Of a stretch of DNA of 64,000 nucleotides, positions 1-11,000 are shown piece by piece (the stretch's first letter is position 1; each line of letters starts with the position of its first letter). The stretch is taken from contig NC_068348.1 of the NCBI RefSeq assembly GCF_014633365.1, positions 620,001 to 684,000 of the forward strand, in the 5' to 3' direction. A program made the translations under genes and the position numbers. The notes below the pieces were generated by a model. That model had not been told where the DNA came from and did not search any database. It saw nothing but the letters and a program-made list of their open reading frames with translations. This DNA comes from Diospyros lotus. Its lineage: Eukaryota; Streptophyta; Magnoliopsida; Ericales; Ebenaceae.

Positions 1-1525
1 GCTGGGCCTTGGCCCAATATTAAATGGGCCAAAATTGGGCCAAGTGCCAGCAAGGCCGGGCCCTTTAAAAAGGGCCCGTGAATAAAAATATATTTATGCA
101 GTTAATCCTATTTAAGATTTAAAATTTAAAATTTAAAATATTAAAAATTGGTGGCAACAATGAGGCTATGGAATGGTTGGAAACAGCTAGGGAGGACAGA
201 ACAAACATAAAGAATTTGACCTCCTTTTAATTAAACTTTGATCCAATCATTCACTTAATTGGCTCTGTTGGTGAGATGCTCAATCCATCAAACCAAATCT
301 CTTCCCCAATTTCTTTTCCTTTTTGTTCAATCCCATCCCAACATGATGTATATCTATATGTGACATAGATTTAGGGTTACTAAGTGCTTCTCTTGTATGG
401 ATATGGATTTGTTTTCAGTCTAATATATGAGAATCAACTTAGTACTTGGCTTAATATATTGGTGTTAGATGTTTTTATCTTTTAAAATCATATAATTTAT
501 ATATATTGAACTTATAATAAAAAAAATAAAATCCTCAATCGACATTTACAAATTTCAAGAGAGATCTTTAAGCATGAATTTTTTCATCAGTTAACAAAAG
601 ATTCAATAAAACACTTGTCACGCTTTGATCAACATGACTCTTGTTGTGATTTGGTTGATGGAACACGTAACATATTTTGAGAGACCTTTCTCAAGAGAAT
701 TTTAAGAATAAATTTATAAATAAGTTTAATTTTAATATTTCAATTATTAGTAGATACGTCTAATATTTGATAAAAATAAAACTTGTACTAAAACACAAAA
801 AAATCTTAACTTAACGTGATATCTTTTAGGTTTCCATCTGCCAAGCAACTTCTTGGAACATATATTATATTTTCCTAAAGTTAAAAGGATTAATGATTTG
901 TTTATGTAAACTTAAAGCTATAATCCAAATGTTAAGAATAATAAATGGTGTATTAGAAGTTGTAGCAGCAAGCAATGTGGGTTCACCACAAAGATTCTCT
1001 GGTCAGTGGCACCAATTAATGGCAATTGATTGGCTCTCAAGGAGCAATTAGAGCCCATCAATGGACAAATGGTTCCTTAATTGCAGGCAGATGCCTTGGA
1101 ACAATAACCATATTTGATTTGAGGTAAAGTTTCACAAGCGAAAATAAAGGAAAGGAATAGACACAGTGACTTGACTTGAGTGACAATGAGATACCTTTTA
1201 GTGTTATTATCAGTGATGATGATATAGTTAGAGATGTGAATTAATAATATTTCTTATTTTTGGTACATTTAAAATTATTGTAAATTTTTATATCAATCGA
1301 CGCAAAAAAATTCAAACTCACGATTCATATATAAAGCATGGTCACCACTTAACTCATCTTCGAAGATTTTGACATAATATTTTGACCCATATACTATATG
1401 ATAAAATTGAAATAATGGCAAGACTCGATAATTTTTTCCATAATCATGTTATATGCATAAAAGGGTCATTTTTATGAATAATTGGGAGCCACACACATAG
1501 ACACCAATGTGATCATATTTTTTTA
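1..1525. other. AT-rich intergenic DNA, no gene seen
   Basis: No open frame of gene-like quality occurs here on either strand. The first 90 bases are rich in GGGCC/GGCCC words and look unlike the AT-rich DNA that follows. They may be the end of a repeat that continues outside the window, but no terminal structure can be defined. Confidence 0.5.
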
Positions 1526-1893
1526 GGTAGTATTTGTTAAAATGAGAAAAATAAGAGAGTATTAAGATAAGTCCGAAATAATTTTTGGACCAAGATATGA
1601 AATGGTCAAGATAATATTGAGAAGCATTCCAAGATTTTTATCAAACTGTTTGTTAAATTCGTTGGAAAGCATTAGAGTTGTCATTTTTTCTTATATGTTG
1701 GGACCAAAATATACTTATCTTGAAAGGAAAAGAGATATGTATATCTTGAAAAATTAAAATAAAAGGTCACGGGATGGTTTTCTTAAAAATGGTCAGATAA
1801 CCTTAACAAATATGTTGAAAATTATAGAAATTCGTAATGTATCCATATCTTGATTTTTTTTCACCACATATCTTGATTAACAAACGCTCTTTA
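1526..1893. mobile_element. AT-rich MITE, copy 1 of a family with three copies in the window
   Basis: The left edge reads GTAGTATTTGTTAA and the right edge, read in reverse complement, AAGAGCGTTTGTTAATCAAG, giving imperfect terminal inverted repeats. The interior shares recognisable stretches with the copies at 6674 and 6941, including an AAGATTTTTATCAAA-type block followed by a TTTGTTAAATT block and a CATTTTTTCTTAT block. No coding capacity is seen. The superfamily is not clear because no clean target duplication could be read, and the edges are approximate. Confidence 0.5.
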
Positions 1894-2012
1894 GTACAAA
1901 CACGAGGAGCCATCTCTCTTACACCACTATTTATGCTATCATCATTTATTGCCCTCTTGAGTCTTGAATTTATTTAACAAATTCATCATGAATTATTAAG
2001 AATTGTTTAGAT

Positions 2013-2502
2013 TAGGGGTGTTCGCGGTGCGGTTTGGCCGGTCTGAATCATTTTCAGCACGCCAAACTGCTAGTGCGATTTTTCAATCAAACCAGACTTG
2101 GGTTCGACCAAACCAAACCGCATTTGCGGTTTGGTTTGGTGCGCTTTACCGCAATTTGAAATGCTATTTAAAATCACTAAAAAAGATATTTAAAAATGGT
2201 AAATAAAGACACAAATATTGGTAAATAAAGACAGTTAAATGTAAATAAATAGGAGTAAAAAATAAAGATAAAATAGTATAAAAAATAAATAGGATGGGCT
2301 GTCAATTATTAGATTTTTATAATAATAATTTTTTTATTATTTTCTTGGGCGGTTCGGTTTTAAACCATAAACCATAAATCGCGCAGTTTGGACAGAATCC
2401 AAACCGTTTTCGACCGCCAAAAAAAAAAAATCAATCGGATCGGTTTGATTCGATTCGATTTAGTTGATTTTCGTAGTGCACCAATTTTTTTGAACAGTCC
2501 TA
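2013..2502. mobile_element. non-autonomous hAT-like element (490 bp) with 8-bp target duplication
   Basis: The element begins TAGGGGTGTT and, read from the other end, TAGGACTGTT (8 of 10 terminal bases agree). It is flanked by GTTTAGAT on the left (2005-2012) and ATTTAGAT on the right (2503-2510), which match at 7 of 8 positions. Eight-base duplications with ends of this type fit the hAT superfamily. The interior is rich in GGTTTGGTTTGG and GGTTCGGTTT words and codes for nothing convincing. It is one of three similar elements in the window, with those at 15614 and 18487. Confidence 0.72.
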
Positions 2503-2920
2503 ATTTAGATGGTCACACCCGTAAGGAGGGACTTTCTCTAAGACCCTTTAGCAGCTCGTGAAATTGGATGCCAGTAATTAAGTAGAGGAACATATTCACT
2601 TGCTACAGAATGAATGAATGATTAAGCAGCAGCAGCTGACCCACCGAATATAATTAATTATACAATGTTAGCCTCCAAAGTCAAACTTGCTCCCGGGCTT
2701 AGGCATAATTATCCTTAATTAATCCTGGATTAACCTTCCTTTATGCATTATCTTAACGACTTTTAGTTTCTCACAAGAGAGCATCATATTCATATGCCCA
2801 CTTGCCCCTTTTATTACCTTTTCGTCAACAAACCTTGAAAAAACAAGTCTTTATGTTCCCCATTTAGCATCATTACCATAATCAAATACAAAAGTTGCCC
2901 CTTAATGCAAAAGGTTACAA

Positions 2921-2945
2921 CCCCCCCCCCCCCCCCCCCCCCCCC
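2921..2945. repeat. poly-C tract of 25 bases
   Basis: An uninterrupted run of 25 cytosines is followed by A-rich sequence. Runs this long are uncommon in plant DNA and their exact length is easily misread by sequencing. Confidence 0.9.
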
Positions 2946-3047
2946 AAACCAAAAAACAAAAAAAAAGAAGCAAACTAGTACTCAAAAGAAAAATTTAAAA
3001 ATTTATTCAACAAAAAAAAATAGAAAAAAATTTACACAATCACCAAG

Positions 3048-3223
3048 CATATTCCGAGTAAGAACAAAAGTACAAGAAAAATTAACAAGACGCATAGCGT
3101 ATGTTCCAAACATATTCTGAGTAAGAATAAAAGTACAAAAAAAAATTAACAAAACACATGGTGTATGTTCCAAACATATTCTGAGTAAGAACAAAAGTAC
3201 AAGAAAAATTAACAAGACATATA
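3048..3223. repeat. tandem repeat, unit about 63-64 bp, nearly 3 copies
   Basis: The word CATATTC(C/T)GAGTAAGAA recurs at 3048, 3111 and 3175, so the spacing is 63 and 64 bases. Each unit continues with AAAAGTACAA, a run of A, ATTAACAA and a GTATGTTCCAAA end. The array abuts the small MITE at 3224. ORFs read through it are composition artefacts. Confidence 0.85.
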
Positions 3224-3455
3224 GGATATGTTTGATAGCATTTAGTTGGAAAAAAATATTTTTTAACTTGTATGGAAAATAAAAACCACCCCCTTAGAAT
3301 CAATTTTTTTTATAGAAAATAGGTCCAAATATATTTTAAAGGGTTGTACCATAAAATTCAATTTCATGAAAATTGCAGTGTCAAATAGCAAAGATGAAAT
3401 TCAATTATTTGAATGTGACATTTTCTATGAAATTTTTAGGCTATCAAACACACTC
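3224..3455. mobile_element. MITE, 232 bp, PIF/Harbinger-like
   Basis: The left end is GGATATGTTTGATAGC and the right end, in reverse complement, is GAGTGTGTTTGATAGC: 16-base inverted repeats with three differences. It is flanked on both sides by ATA (3221-3223 and 3456-3458). The short size, AT-rich interior and 3-bp duplication suggest a Tourist/Harbinger MITE, although the usual target is TTA or TAA, so the superfamily is inferred. Confidence 0.6.
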
Positions 3456-3458
3456 ATA

Positions 3459-4411
3459 GGGTCATAAAACTTAACCTTGAATTTTGACCGATAACCTTGT
3501 GATGGCATAGGGCTGCTACCTTGGCACGACAGCCTGTGTCATCCAACCTACCATTTGCCCATATCCCACCACCCTCGTGCCACAATACTTCATTGGAGCC
3601 AGGTAACTTCCGATGAGTTAGCCAGAAACGTCGCATATAGACCCTAGGACCATGAGTCCCAAAGGAACACAAGACTATCTAAGACAGTTCAAATGAAGAC
3701 GCCACAAGTGGAGTAAGGCTAACCCTTGCAAGGATTTGGGAAAATGAAGAGGAAAAAGGCACATTCAAATCTCATTTTGGATTAAATAAACTAATTGGTC
3801 TGTCAGACACTCTTGATCATGAAAACACCAGTTGTTATGCTTCCTCCATATGAAATAGATCATTCCTTGAACAACGATATGGTTTGCTACTTCCACAAGT
3901 GTTTGCTACTCCGCTGACCAGAGCCATCTAAATTTAACCCCACTCTCAAGGAAAATTCTCATTTTAAATAAAAACATATAAGCGACCATCTTGATATGTT
4001 GTATAAATTCTCGTTTTATATGCTTACATTTTAAATTTTGAACTGACTTGTTGATAAAGTAACTCTAAATTATAAAAATGTCATGATCATATTATATTCA
4101 AATAATATTAGCTAATACAAAAACTAATCCATAAAGATATCGTCTTCAACATTATAAGTTGGTAGCTACACACTAATCTTTACACCCACCAAATTTCAGT
4201 CGGAACAATTCTTACGGCCAACTCTATCCAGCACTGGACACACAAAGAATTAGGAAGAAACAGAACCACCCCCATGGAGTTCCATTACAAGGATTCATGC
4301 CCATAAAAAGAGAAGAAGAAAATATACATATACGCGCACATATATATATATATATATTTATAATTGAAAAGAATCTACAGAAAAGGTAAGTCTAGCTAGG
4401 AGCTTCATAGA
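3459..4411. other. intergenic DNA and likely 3' UTR of the BAG gene
   Basis: No supported gene. The part nearest the BAG stop codon, about 4190-4411, is a reasonable place for its 3' untranslated region. The 3460-3960 part has more balanced composition than its surroundings and may be an old repeat, but nothing in it was recognised. Confidence 0.4.
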
Positions 4412-5572
4412 TTATGAGGAAGGAAAACTTGTTGCCCTGTTGAATTGGTTTGCTCCTAGTTTTGCATTGGGCTTGAGAGTTGCCAAGTTGGTTGAATGCC
4501 TCAGCTTCTGGTGAAAGGGGCGTTCAACTCCATTGCTTGCATTCTTGATCTTGAGCCTGTCAAGAGTTTCTATGTACTTCTGAACTCTCCTCACCTTCAA
4601 AAAGAATCATCATTCAGAAATGGAATGATTGATTTCAGAAGCCAAGCTTGGATATGAATTCCAAGAGAGAGAGAGAGAGTTAATGGAAGAGATGTGTGTG
4701 TGTGTGTACCTGCTCTCTCCTTTGCATCTTTGCATCTCCATTGGCTACGATCTCGTCCAGCTTGAGCAGCTTTGTCATCAACACTTCTGTCAAATTCACA
4801 ACAGCGGCTTCTGACGCCTTCTTCCCACCACAAATCTCCAGTTCCAGAACACTAACCTGTGAAATTTACAGAACAACTCTAACGGGATTAGGTCTCCTGT
4901 ACCCAAAATCATCTGATTGTGTCCTGTTGAGAGACAGTTATCTGAATCATATATGAATTGAATTTTAGGAGTTATCATATCTAACAAAAACGGTACACCT
5001 TCTTGGCAAGCGTGTCAATTTCCAGGCCTATTTCTGCTATGGCTTTGGGCGCCTTGTCCATGTTGTCATTGAGAAGCCGCCTCTCCCGGGAAGTCACATC
5101 CTCAACTAGCACAATCTTTGATCCATCAGTCACTCCCGCAACATCGAGGAAAGCCTTCGAATTCCTCTCCTTGTCTCTGTAAATGAGCTTCTGATCCTGA
5201 GGGTGCAGCCCAGTTGGCCCGGCCAGCATCTTCTTCAGCTCCCCTGAATCAATCCCAAACACCAAACACCAATTCCCATCACTAAACCAACACCCAAATT
5301 CAGCATAACGAATGCAAGTCTGTTTTGAGTTTGAGAATTGAAAGTTGAAGTGGATTACCGAAACTTGCTTGGGGGCTAATGGTGAGTTGATGAAAGGATG
5401 ATCCGAATTTCACCGCGAGTTTTATCTTGGAAGAGAGCAAGGCGGTTTGATCCGAGTTCCGCTTCTGCACCAGCATTCCCCCAGGCCGGACCTCCCACCC
5501 CGCCGCCTCTCCGGCACCTGGTCTCGCTGGCGATGACACTCCGGCGGACACCCTTGACTTGGTCTTCAACAT
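4412..5572 (-). CDS. BAG: BAG-family molecular chaperone regulator (plant BAG1-4 type), 262 aa
   Basis: Co-chaperone predicted to bind the Hsp70/Hsc70 ATPase domain through its BAG domain and to promote nucleotide exchange in the cytosol. Coding exons, minus strand: 5572-5359, 5243-4999, 4856-4710, 4594-4412. All introns are GT-AG and the frame is kept (214+245+147+183 bases). Residues 1-45 are a short variable leader holding the family hallmark WEVRPGGMLVQKR. A ubiquitin-like domain follows (about 46-125, with FGELKKMLAGPTGLHPQDQK and KIVLVED). The BAG domain (about 140-225) spans exons 2-4, with the LLKLDEIVANGDAKMQRR helix and the VRRVQKYIETLD helix split by the last intron. The start was chosen because the MLKTKSR methionine is the first ATG giving a family-like N-terminus; the open frame extends upstream but looks like leader. 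Family members are 260-340 aa, so this is a compact member. Assignment among BAG1-4 is uncertain. Confidence 0.93.
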
Positions 5573-5699
5573 CACTTCACTTAATTTCCAACACAAGCAA
5601 TGAAGCTCCACCAAATTGAAATTCAAGCACTTGCTAAATTTGCAAGCTAAAGAGGAAAACCAAAGGCGTAGAAAGAACCAAGTTCTTACCCACAAACCC

Positions 5700-5930
5700 A
5701 ATTCGGTTTCTCACTGATCACACTGCAAAAGAAGGAAATAAGAACAGGGTTTGTCTTAGTAACTCGGAAGAAGATGATTTCAGAGTATAAAGGCCAGAGA
5801 GAGAGACAGAGACAGACAAAGAGACAGAGAGGAAACGAAAAGGAGACTAGACGAGAAAAAGGTGGGGGGGGGGGGGGATTGGTAGGTAGAATGAGCAGGG
5901 TATATGGTTAGTTATATATATAAATATTAT
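5700..5930 (-). promoter_or_regulatory. probable leader and core promoter of the BAG gene
   Basis: Upstream of the BAG start is a (GA)/(GACA)-rich block at about 5790-5850 (CT-rich in the sense of the gene), a 14-base G run at 5864-5877, and an AT-rich TATATATAAATAT stretch near 5912-5925 that could act as a TATA element. This layout is inferred from position. No transcription start can be read from the sequence. Confidence 0.35.
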
Positions 5931-6673
5931 AATTAGATATAGTTTGCTTGGTTGATAAGAATTGAAATGAATGTGGTGGCATTGCATCAAATTAAGTGAA
6001 TGAAAATGTCAAATTCTGGGAACATTCAGCTCCTTGCGGCGGGCGACTGCTGTTGGCTGTAGAAAGGCACTGTAGTAATTGCATTTATCCACAGGACGAA
6101 TGATTTATGGAGCAGAGGGAGAGGGAGGGGGCCAAATAATTGGAGAAGATTGAGACGGACGAAGGCAAAGAGCCAACAAAAGCAGGACAAGCCACGCGGA
6201 CTAACATGTTTAGGGCTTTTCAGATAACAGTAGCAATTATAAACGAGAGGTGGGGTTATGGCCAGTTCATCGCCCATGGTGGAATGGCCCCAATTCACCA
6301 ATCCCTTCTGGCACCATTGCCCACCTCCACCTCCCTTGCTACCTTATCCGCAGCACCTTTAATGTTCTTAGAGTTTGGCTTGGCTTAGTGATAAGAAATT
6401 ATAGTAATCTTTTTGCTGCTATCAGTGTTGAGGGCCGAGGGTTGTTTAAGTTTTCATTTGCTTGTCCGGCGAACATGATTTGTGAGCTATCATCCCTAAG
6501 CGGGGGGCTTTAGTGGGAAGAAAGAAAAGGACAGTGCCATGAAACCAACAGCAGTCATTGTTGGACGCCAGAAGGTTTTCAAGGGCATGGCCCGGCATGA
6601 TATGAGCAATATAGGCTGAGGCTGAGACTGAGCCGTGTTGGCCCGCCAGGCCAGCACAATGTTTTTTCAATTT
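5931..6673. other. intergenic DNA, no gene recognised
   Basis: Several ORFs of 74-91 codons overlap on opposite strands with no recognisable domain. The 6020-6660 part is less AT-rich than the flanks and could be a relic of something transcribed, but there is no positive evidence for that. Confidence 0.4.
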
Positions 6674-6938
6674 GGTAGTGTTTGCAAAAGTAAGTAAATT
6701 AAATTTATATTAAAATATTAATATATAAAATTATCAAGATATAGCTGAAAAATATTCTAAATTTTTATGACTATTTGTTAAATTTTTTGTAATATATTAG
6801 AGAGATATGTGAGTCATTTTTTCTTATTTGTAAAATTTTAAATAAATTTATCTAAAAAAAATGAGAAATAAATTTATTTAAATAATTTCACACAGAAAAT
6901 TACATGACTTCTTATATCTCGATTAACAAACATTATTT
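6674..6938. mobile_element. AT-rich MITE, copy 2
   Basis: It starts at about GGTAGTGTTTGCAAAA and ends, in reverse complement, with AATAATGTTTGTTAATCGAG. It shares the TTTGTTAAATTTTTTG and GTCATTTTTTCTTATTTG blocks with copy 1. It lies almost directly beside copy 3, as if two elements had inserted next to each other or one had duplicated. Edges are approximate. Confidence 0.5.
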
Positions 6939-6940
6939 TA

Positions 6941-7293
6941 GTTAGCGTTTGTTAAAATGAGTAAGATAAAATTTTATCAAAATAAAATTAAAATATTTTT
7001 AAACCAAGATATAAAATGATCGAGATAAGAATAGAAAGCATTTTAAGATTTTTATCAAATTATTTGTTAAATTTTTTAAAATATAACAAAAATATATGAT
7101 TATTTTTTCTTATCTATAAAGTCTAAAAGCTAAATTTATCTAAAAAAAAATCTCATATAAGAAATCATATAATTTTTTTTAAATTATGAAATAAATTTAA
7201 CAAATATAATAAAAAAATATTTTTTAAAATATTTTTCATATCTCATTTTTTCTAACTCATAAAAACTCATATCTTAATTAACCAGCACTATGT
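6941..7293. mobile_element. AT-rich MITE, copy 3
   Basis: The left end is GTTAGCGTTTGTTAAAATGAG-like, the same as copy 1 (TTTGTTAAAATGAG). The right end in reverse complement is TAGTGCTGGTTAATTAAGAT. The interior repeats the GCATTTTAAGATTTTTATCA block of copy 1. No coding potential. Confidence 0.5.
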
Positions 7294-8018
7294 TAATAAA
7301 TACTTTCAAATAATATCCCAATTCTTTTTTTAAAAAATTAGTTGCAAGTTGTTGGTGACAATAGAAAATCTGGGCAACATTTTGTCCGTTTTAGCTTGAA
7401 TATAATATAACATTTTATTTTATTAGAATTTTAGCATTTCCAAATTTTATATCATTTTTGTTATTACAAAAAAGGGTCTTCACATAAACTATACAATTTA
7501 TGGTTCCATTTGTTTTCACAAGTTCAAATCAAAGAAACAATCTACTCGCATTTCTCAATAAAGTTAGTCAAGATCTATTAGCTACAGGACTTGCACTAAC
7601 ACTAGCACTAGCACTGGCACTGGCAGAGCCGATTGTAAAGATGCAATACCACCAAGCCAACAATCCATTAAGAAGTTAAATGCTAACAGAAAGAGTTGAG
7701 GAGGTTCAACAAAGTCAGACCTCCGGCTACAGGAGGAAACAAAGAGAGAGATACACAGACAAGACAGAGATATAATCAAATCCGTCCAATCACAAAGGGA
7801 AGAAACCTCTATTTGGCAGTGAGAAAACCTAAACCCATCCTTGGACCTGAACCTCCTCCTCCTCCTGCTATCCCTGTACCACTTTGCCTGGAACACTCCA
7901 TTCCAACAAGCAACACCTGCAGACCTGCAAAGATGTAATTTATGTGATACTTGCTTACCGTTATCTGGGACAACCAATCCATTACAAAATCCGAATACTA
8001 GTAGCTACAGCCAAATCC
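7294..8018 (-). other. AT-rich spacer and probable 3' UTR of the Acinus gene
   Basis: The part next to the stop codon, about 7560-8018, has more balanced composition and reads as a plausible 3' untranslated region of the minus-strand gene. A short CACTAG/CACTGG repeat lies near 7590-7625. The ORFs here on the plus strand are not gene-like. Confidence 0.4.
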
Positions 8019-11000
8019 CTACTGCTTGGTGCTTTTTCCCTGTGCCTTTAGCTTCGCTGCCACTTGTTCATCAGACAATGGTAAGTAGTAGATTCGAGGG
8101 GTCGCTTTAGTTTTCCTAAAGAGGTCGTCCAAAGTGACGATTGGTGGGTCGGCTTTCTCACTAGGCGGCGGTGGGAGAGGGGGTCGTTCCCTTGCTGGAG
8201 GGGGGTTTGACAGAGGCGGCGGAGGCGGGAGAGGTGGTGGAGGTGGGAGTTGCTGCCACTGGACCTGTCGGCTAGGGGCAGCTGGGGGCTGCGAGTCAGA
8301 TGGAGCAGGAAGCACAGTTGGCCCAGTACTGACTGGTGTTGCAGGTGATTGAGGAGGAGGACCATCCAGTCGCATTTTCACTTCCTGGGGGTCAACAAAC
8401 TCAGCTACAAGAAGGCGTCCCCCATTTGGAGGCCATTGCAAGTTATATACAGCATTCCGAGTCTCCATGGCTTCTTCAACAGAAGAATACTGCACCAAAA
8501 TCGTGTTTAGGTTATCCCAAATTCATTTCAAATGCCTGGACCAACACTTCTGATAAAGTAAAAAAACAGAAGCCATGCATCTTATCTTGCCTCAACACAA
8601 TCCCCAAAATCAATTTTATATCAGACAAAAGAATGGCAAAAACACATGGACATGATGGCATAAAGACAGAGACCTGTGCACATGGATGCATGTATCCAGT
8701 ATAACTTACAGTGACATAGCAGTGGGTTTTGATGTGGTCCATCCAGAAACTAGTGACATTCCCAGTTTTCCCCAGAAGTTCTTGCACAGCTTTTAGTGTA
8801 AATGGACGCAGAAAGCGATCAATTCTTAAAGAATTAGTAGGAGCCTTTGGTGATGGTGGAACTGCCAAACAAATAAAAAAGTGAGGAAATTCTAATTCTC
8901 AACAAATCATTTCTGAAAATGTCACGATATTAGATTAAAAAAAACCATGAGAACTCACCCACACGTTCTTTTGGAGCATCTTCACTAGCTGTAGAATTGG
9001 ATCTAGAGAAGTTGCGCTTAGTAGATGGGATACTGTCCTTAGGAGTAGTAGTAGTAGTAGTGGGAATGTTGCTTACAGGTTCAGGAACTTTAAGGTTTTC
9101 AGCATTCCACCTCCTTTGTCTCTTGGAAGCCTCATTGTTACCAACTAGTTCTTGATCTGCAGAAGCAGCTTATCAAGCAAAATAGGAAAAACAGACAACC
9201 AAGTTCATGAATACAAAGAAAGCTACTACTAAGTGAACAAATAAAGTGAAAAACAGGTTTCAAATTCCAATAGAAATAGTTGTTGGAATAAGCATTACAG
9301 TGACAGTAAACAAGAAGACCCAGATGTATTTGTAGGCATGTCACTAAAATGCGTAAATATTCCATGTGTTTAACAAGGACTAACAATTGGCTACCAAATG
9401 TTTCTAACAGAAGAGAGATTATATAGATATGAACTTTCATGGCAAGATAATGATAAGCTAACTTGTAGAGAAATGATACTGAGAGTCCAACAATGAAATA
9501 TTCCCTCAAATTGATCAAAAACTGGTAGGTCAGATATCTCATCACTTAACATTGCATTAATATCATAAGCATTCCAGGATCAGATAATACATTGCTCACA
9601 GCTTTCTATTTGCATTTATTTGTAATTGGACTATAATCTTTATTAAGTCATATATATTCTCATGACTGTTTTGCTTGGTATTGAAATCTAATGTTCTTTT
9701 AAACTTGTGCTACAATGCTCAATAAAAATGTTATTTCAGTTCATAAAGAATTTATATATCTACAAATTGAAGGGCACCTTCTACATTGACATCCCTGAGG
9801 CATCCATATCATATTACTGCCAAATAAGCATACGCTATCTCTTTTTGTATCGATGCCCCTACATACCCATGCTTATTAGCTCAGTGGTTTTTTTTTTTTG
9901 GATCGTATAGTACGCTAGAAAACAATAAATGCTTGAAAATGCATATGGTTTCACAATTTACAAGAAGACCAAAAGTACTGCTCAGCATTGACCCCATTAA
10001 TATATGAACAGCCAGAAAGGATGGAGTAGATAGAATGAATTTGTAAGTCTTTAACTCTTGCACTCATCTACACTTCAATGCCTGACATCTAAAGTTTTTA
10101 CCATCAAACCTAGGAACCATGATTAGAACACATAAATCTTAGCTGTTGAATAAAAATGGGGCTGCTTAGCCAAAAGAAAAAAAAAAGGAATAAAAATCGG
10201 CCCAAAACCAAAATTTTCTGCACCCATTTCAAATCACTTTTTAATTTTCTCAACAGCTTAGGAAAATCACATAAAATAAGTTTAAGAGAGCACATTAGAG
10301 AAGTAAGATAAAAAATGATGTCCCAAATGTGACCAATTTTCAGGAAATTCACTGAAGCAATTTAAGAACCATGTAGTTCAGTCACTCATATAATCAATAT
10401 GAAACACACAAAATTAGAACATAATCGTTTTTTCTTCGCCGATTAGACTACCAAGAGTCTCAAATGTTATAGGCTCAAAGCTGGAGTCGATGCTCCATTA
10501 GTATAGCTCCTCCCTTATGAGCTGTAACGTAGAAGGTGTTTTAGAGGGCTGGCAGAAGTCTGCATGGGATCATCAAATTCACAGACAATATGAAGGGAGA
10601 TAATTTTTTACCGACACACACACAGAATAATGCCACGGCAACATAATGCTTTCATGATCCAATAAAATAGGATAAAACAACAAAGAATACAGAGATGCAA
10701 AACATGTAATTGGAATATCACTGAAAATGGAAAAAAAAACAAAAAAAGAGGCTGAATTTTCTATTTCCACACGCAACAATGTCTTGCAAGCAATGCAAAA
10801 CGAGATCAAGACAGTTAGATGAAAACCCAAACATATATACACAATTTTGCTAATGAAGAATCACACACGCGTATTGGTGAAGTAAATGAAAATACATATG
10901 AGTGAAGAAAATACAAGAGATGGAAAAAGATTACAGAAACAAGCTTACCATGAAGCTTCCTTTTCACAGGGGGTGTAACTGCAACATTCTTATTTTCATC

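Noticed and set aside
5570..5701. BAG protein starting at the upstream ATG at 5701
   Set aside because: The extra 43 residues (Trp/Leu/Cys-rich) are unlike family N-termini; the methionine at 5572 gives the expected beginning.
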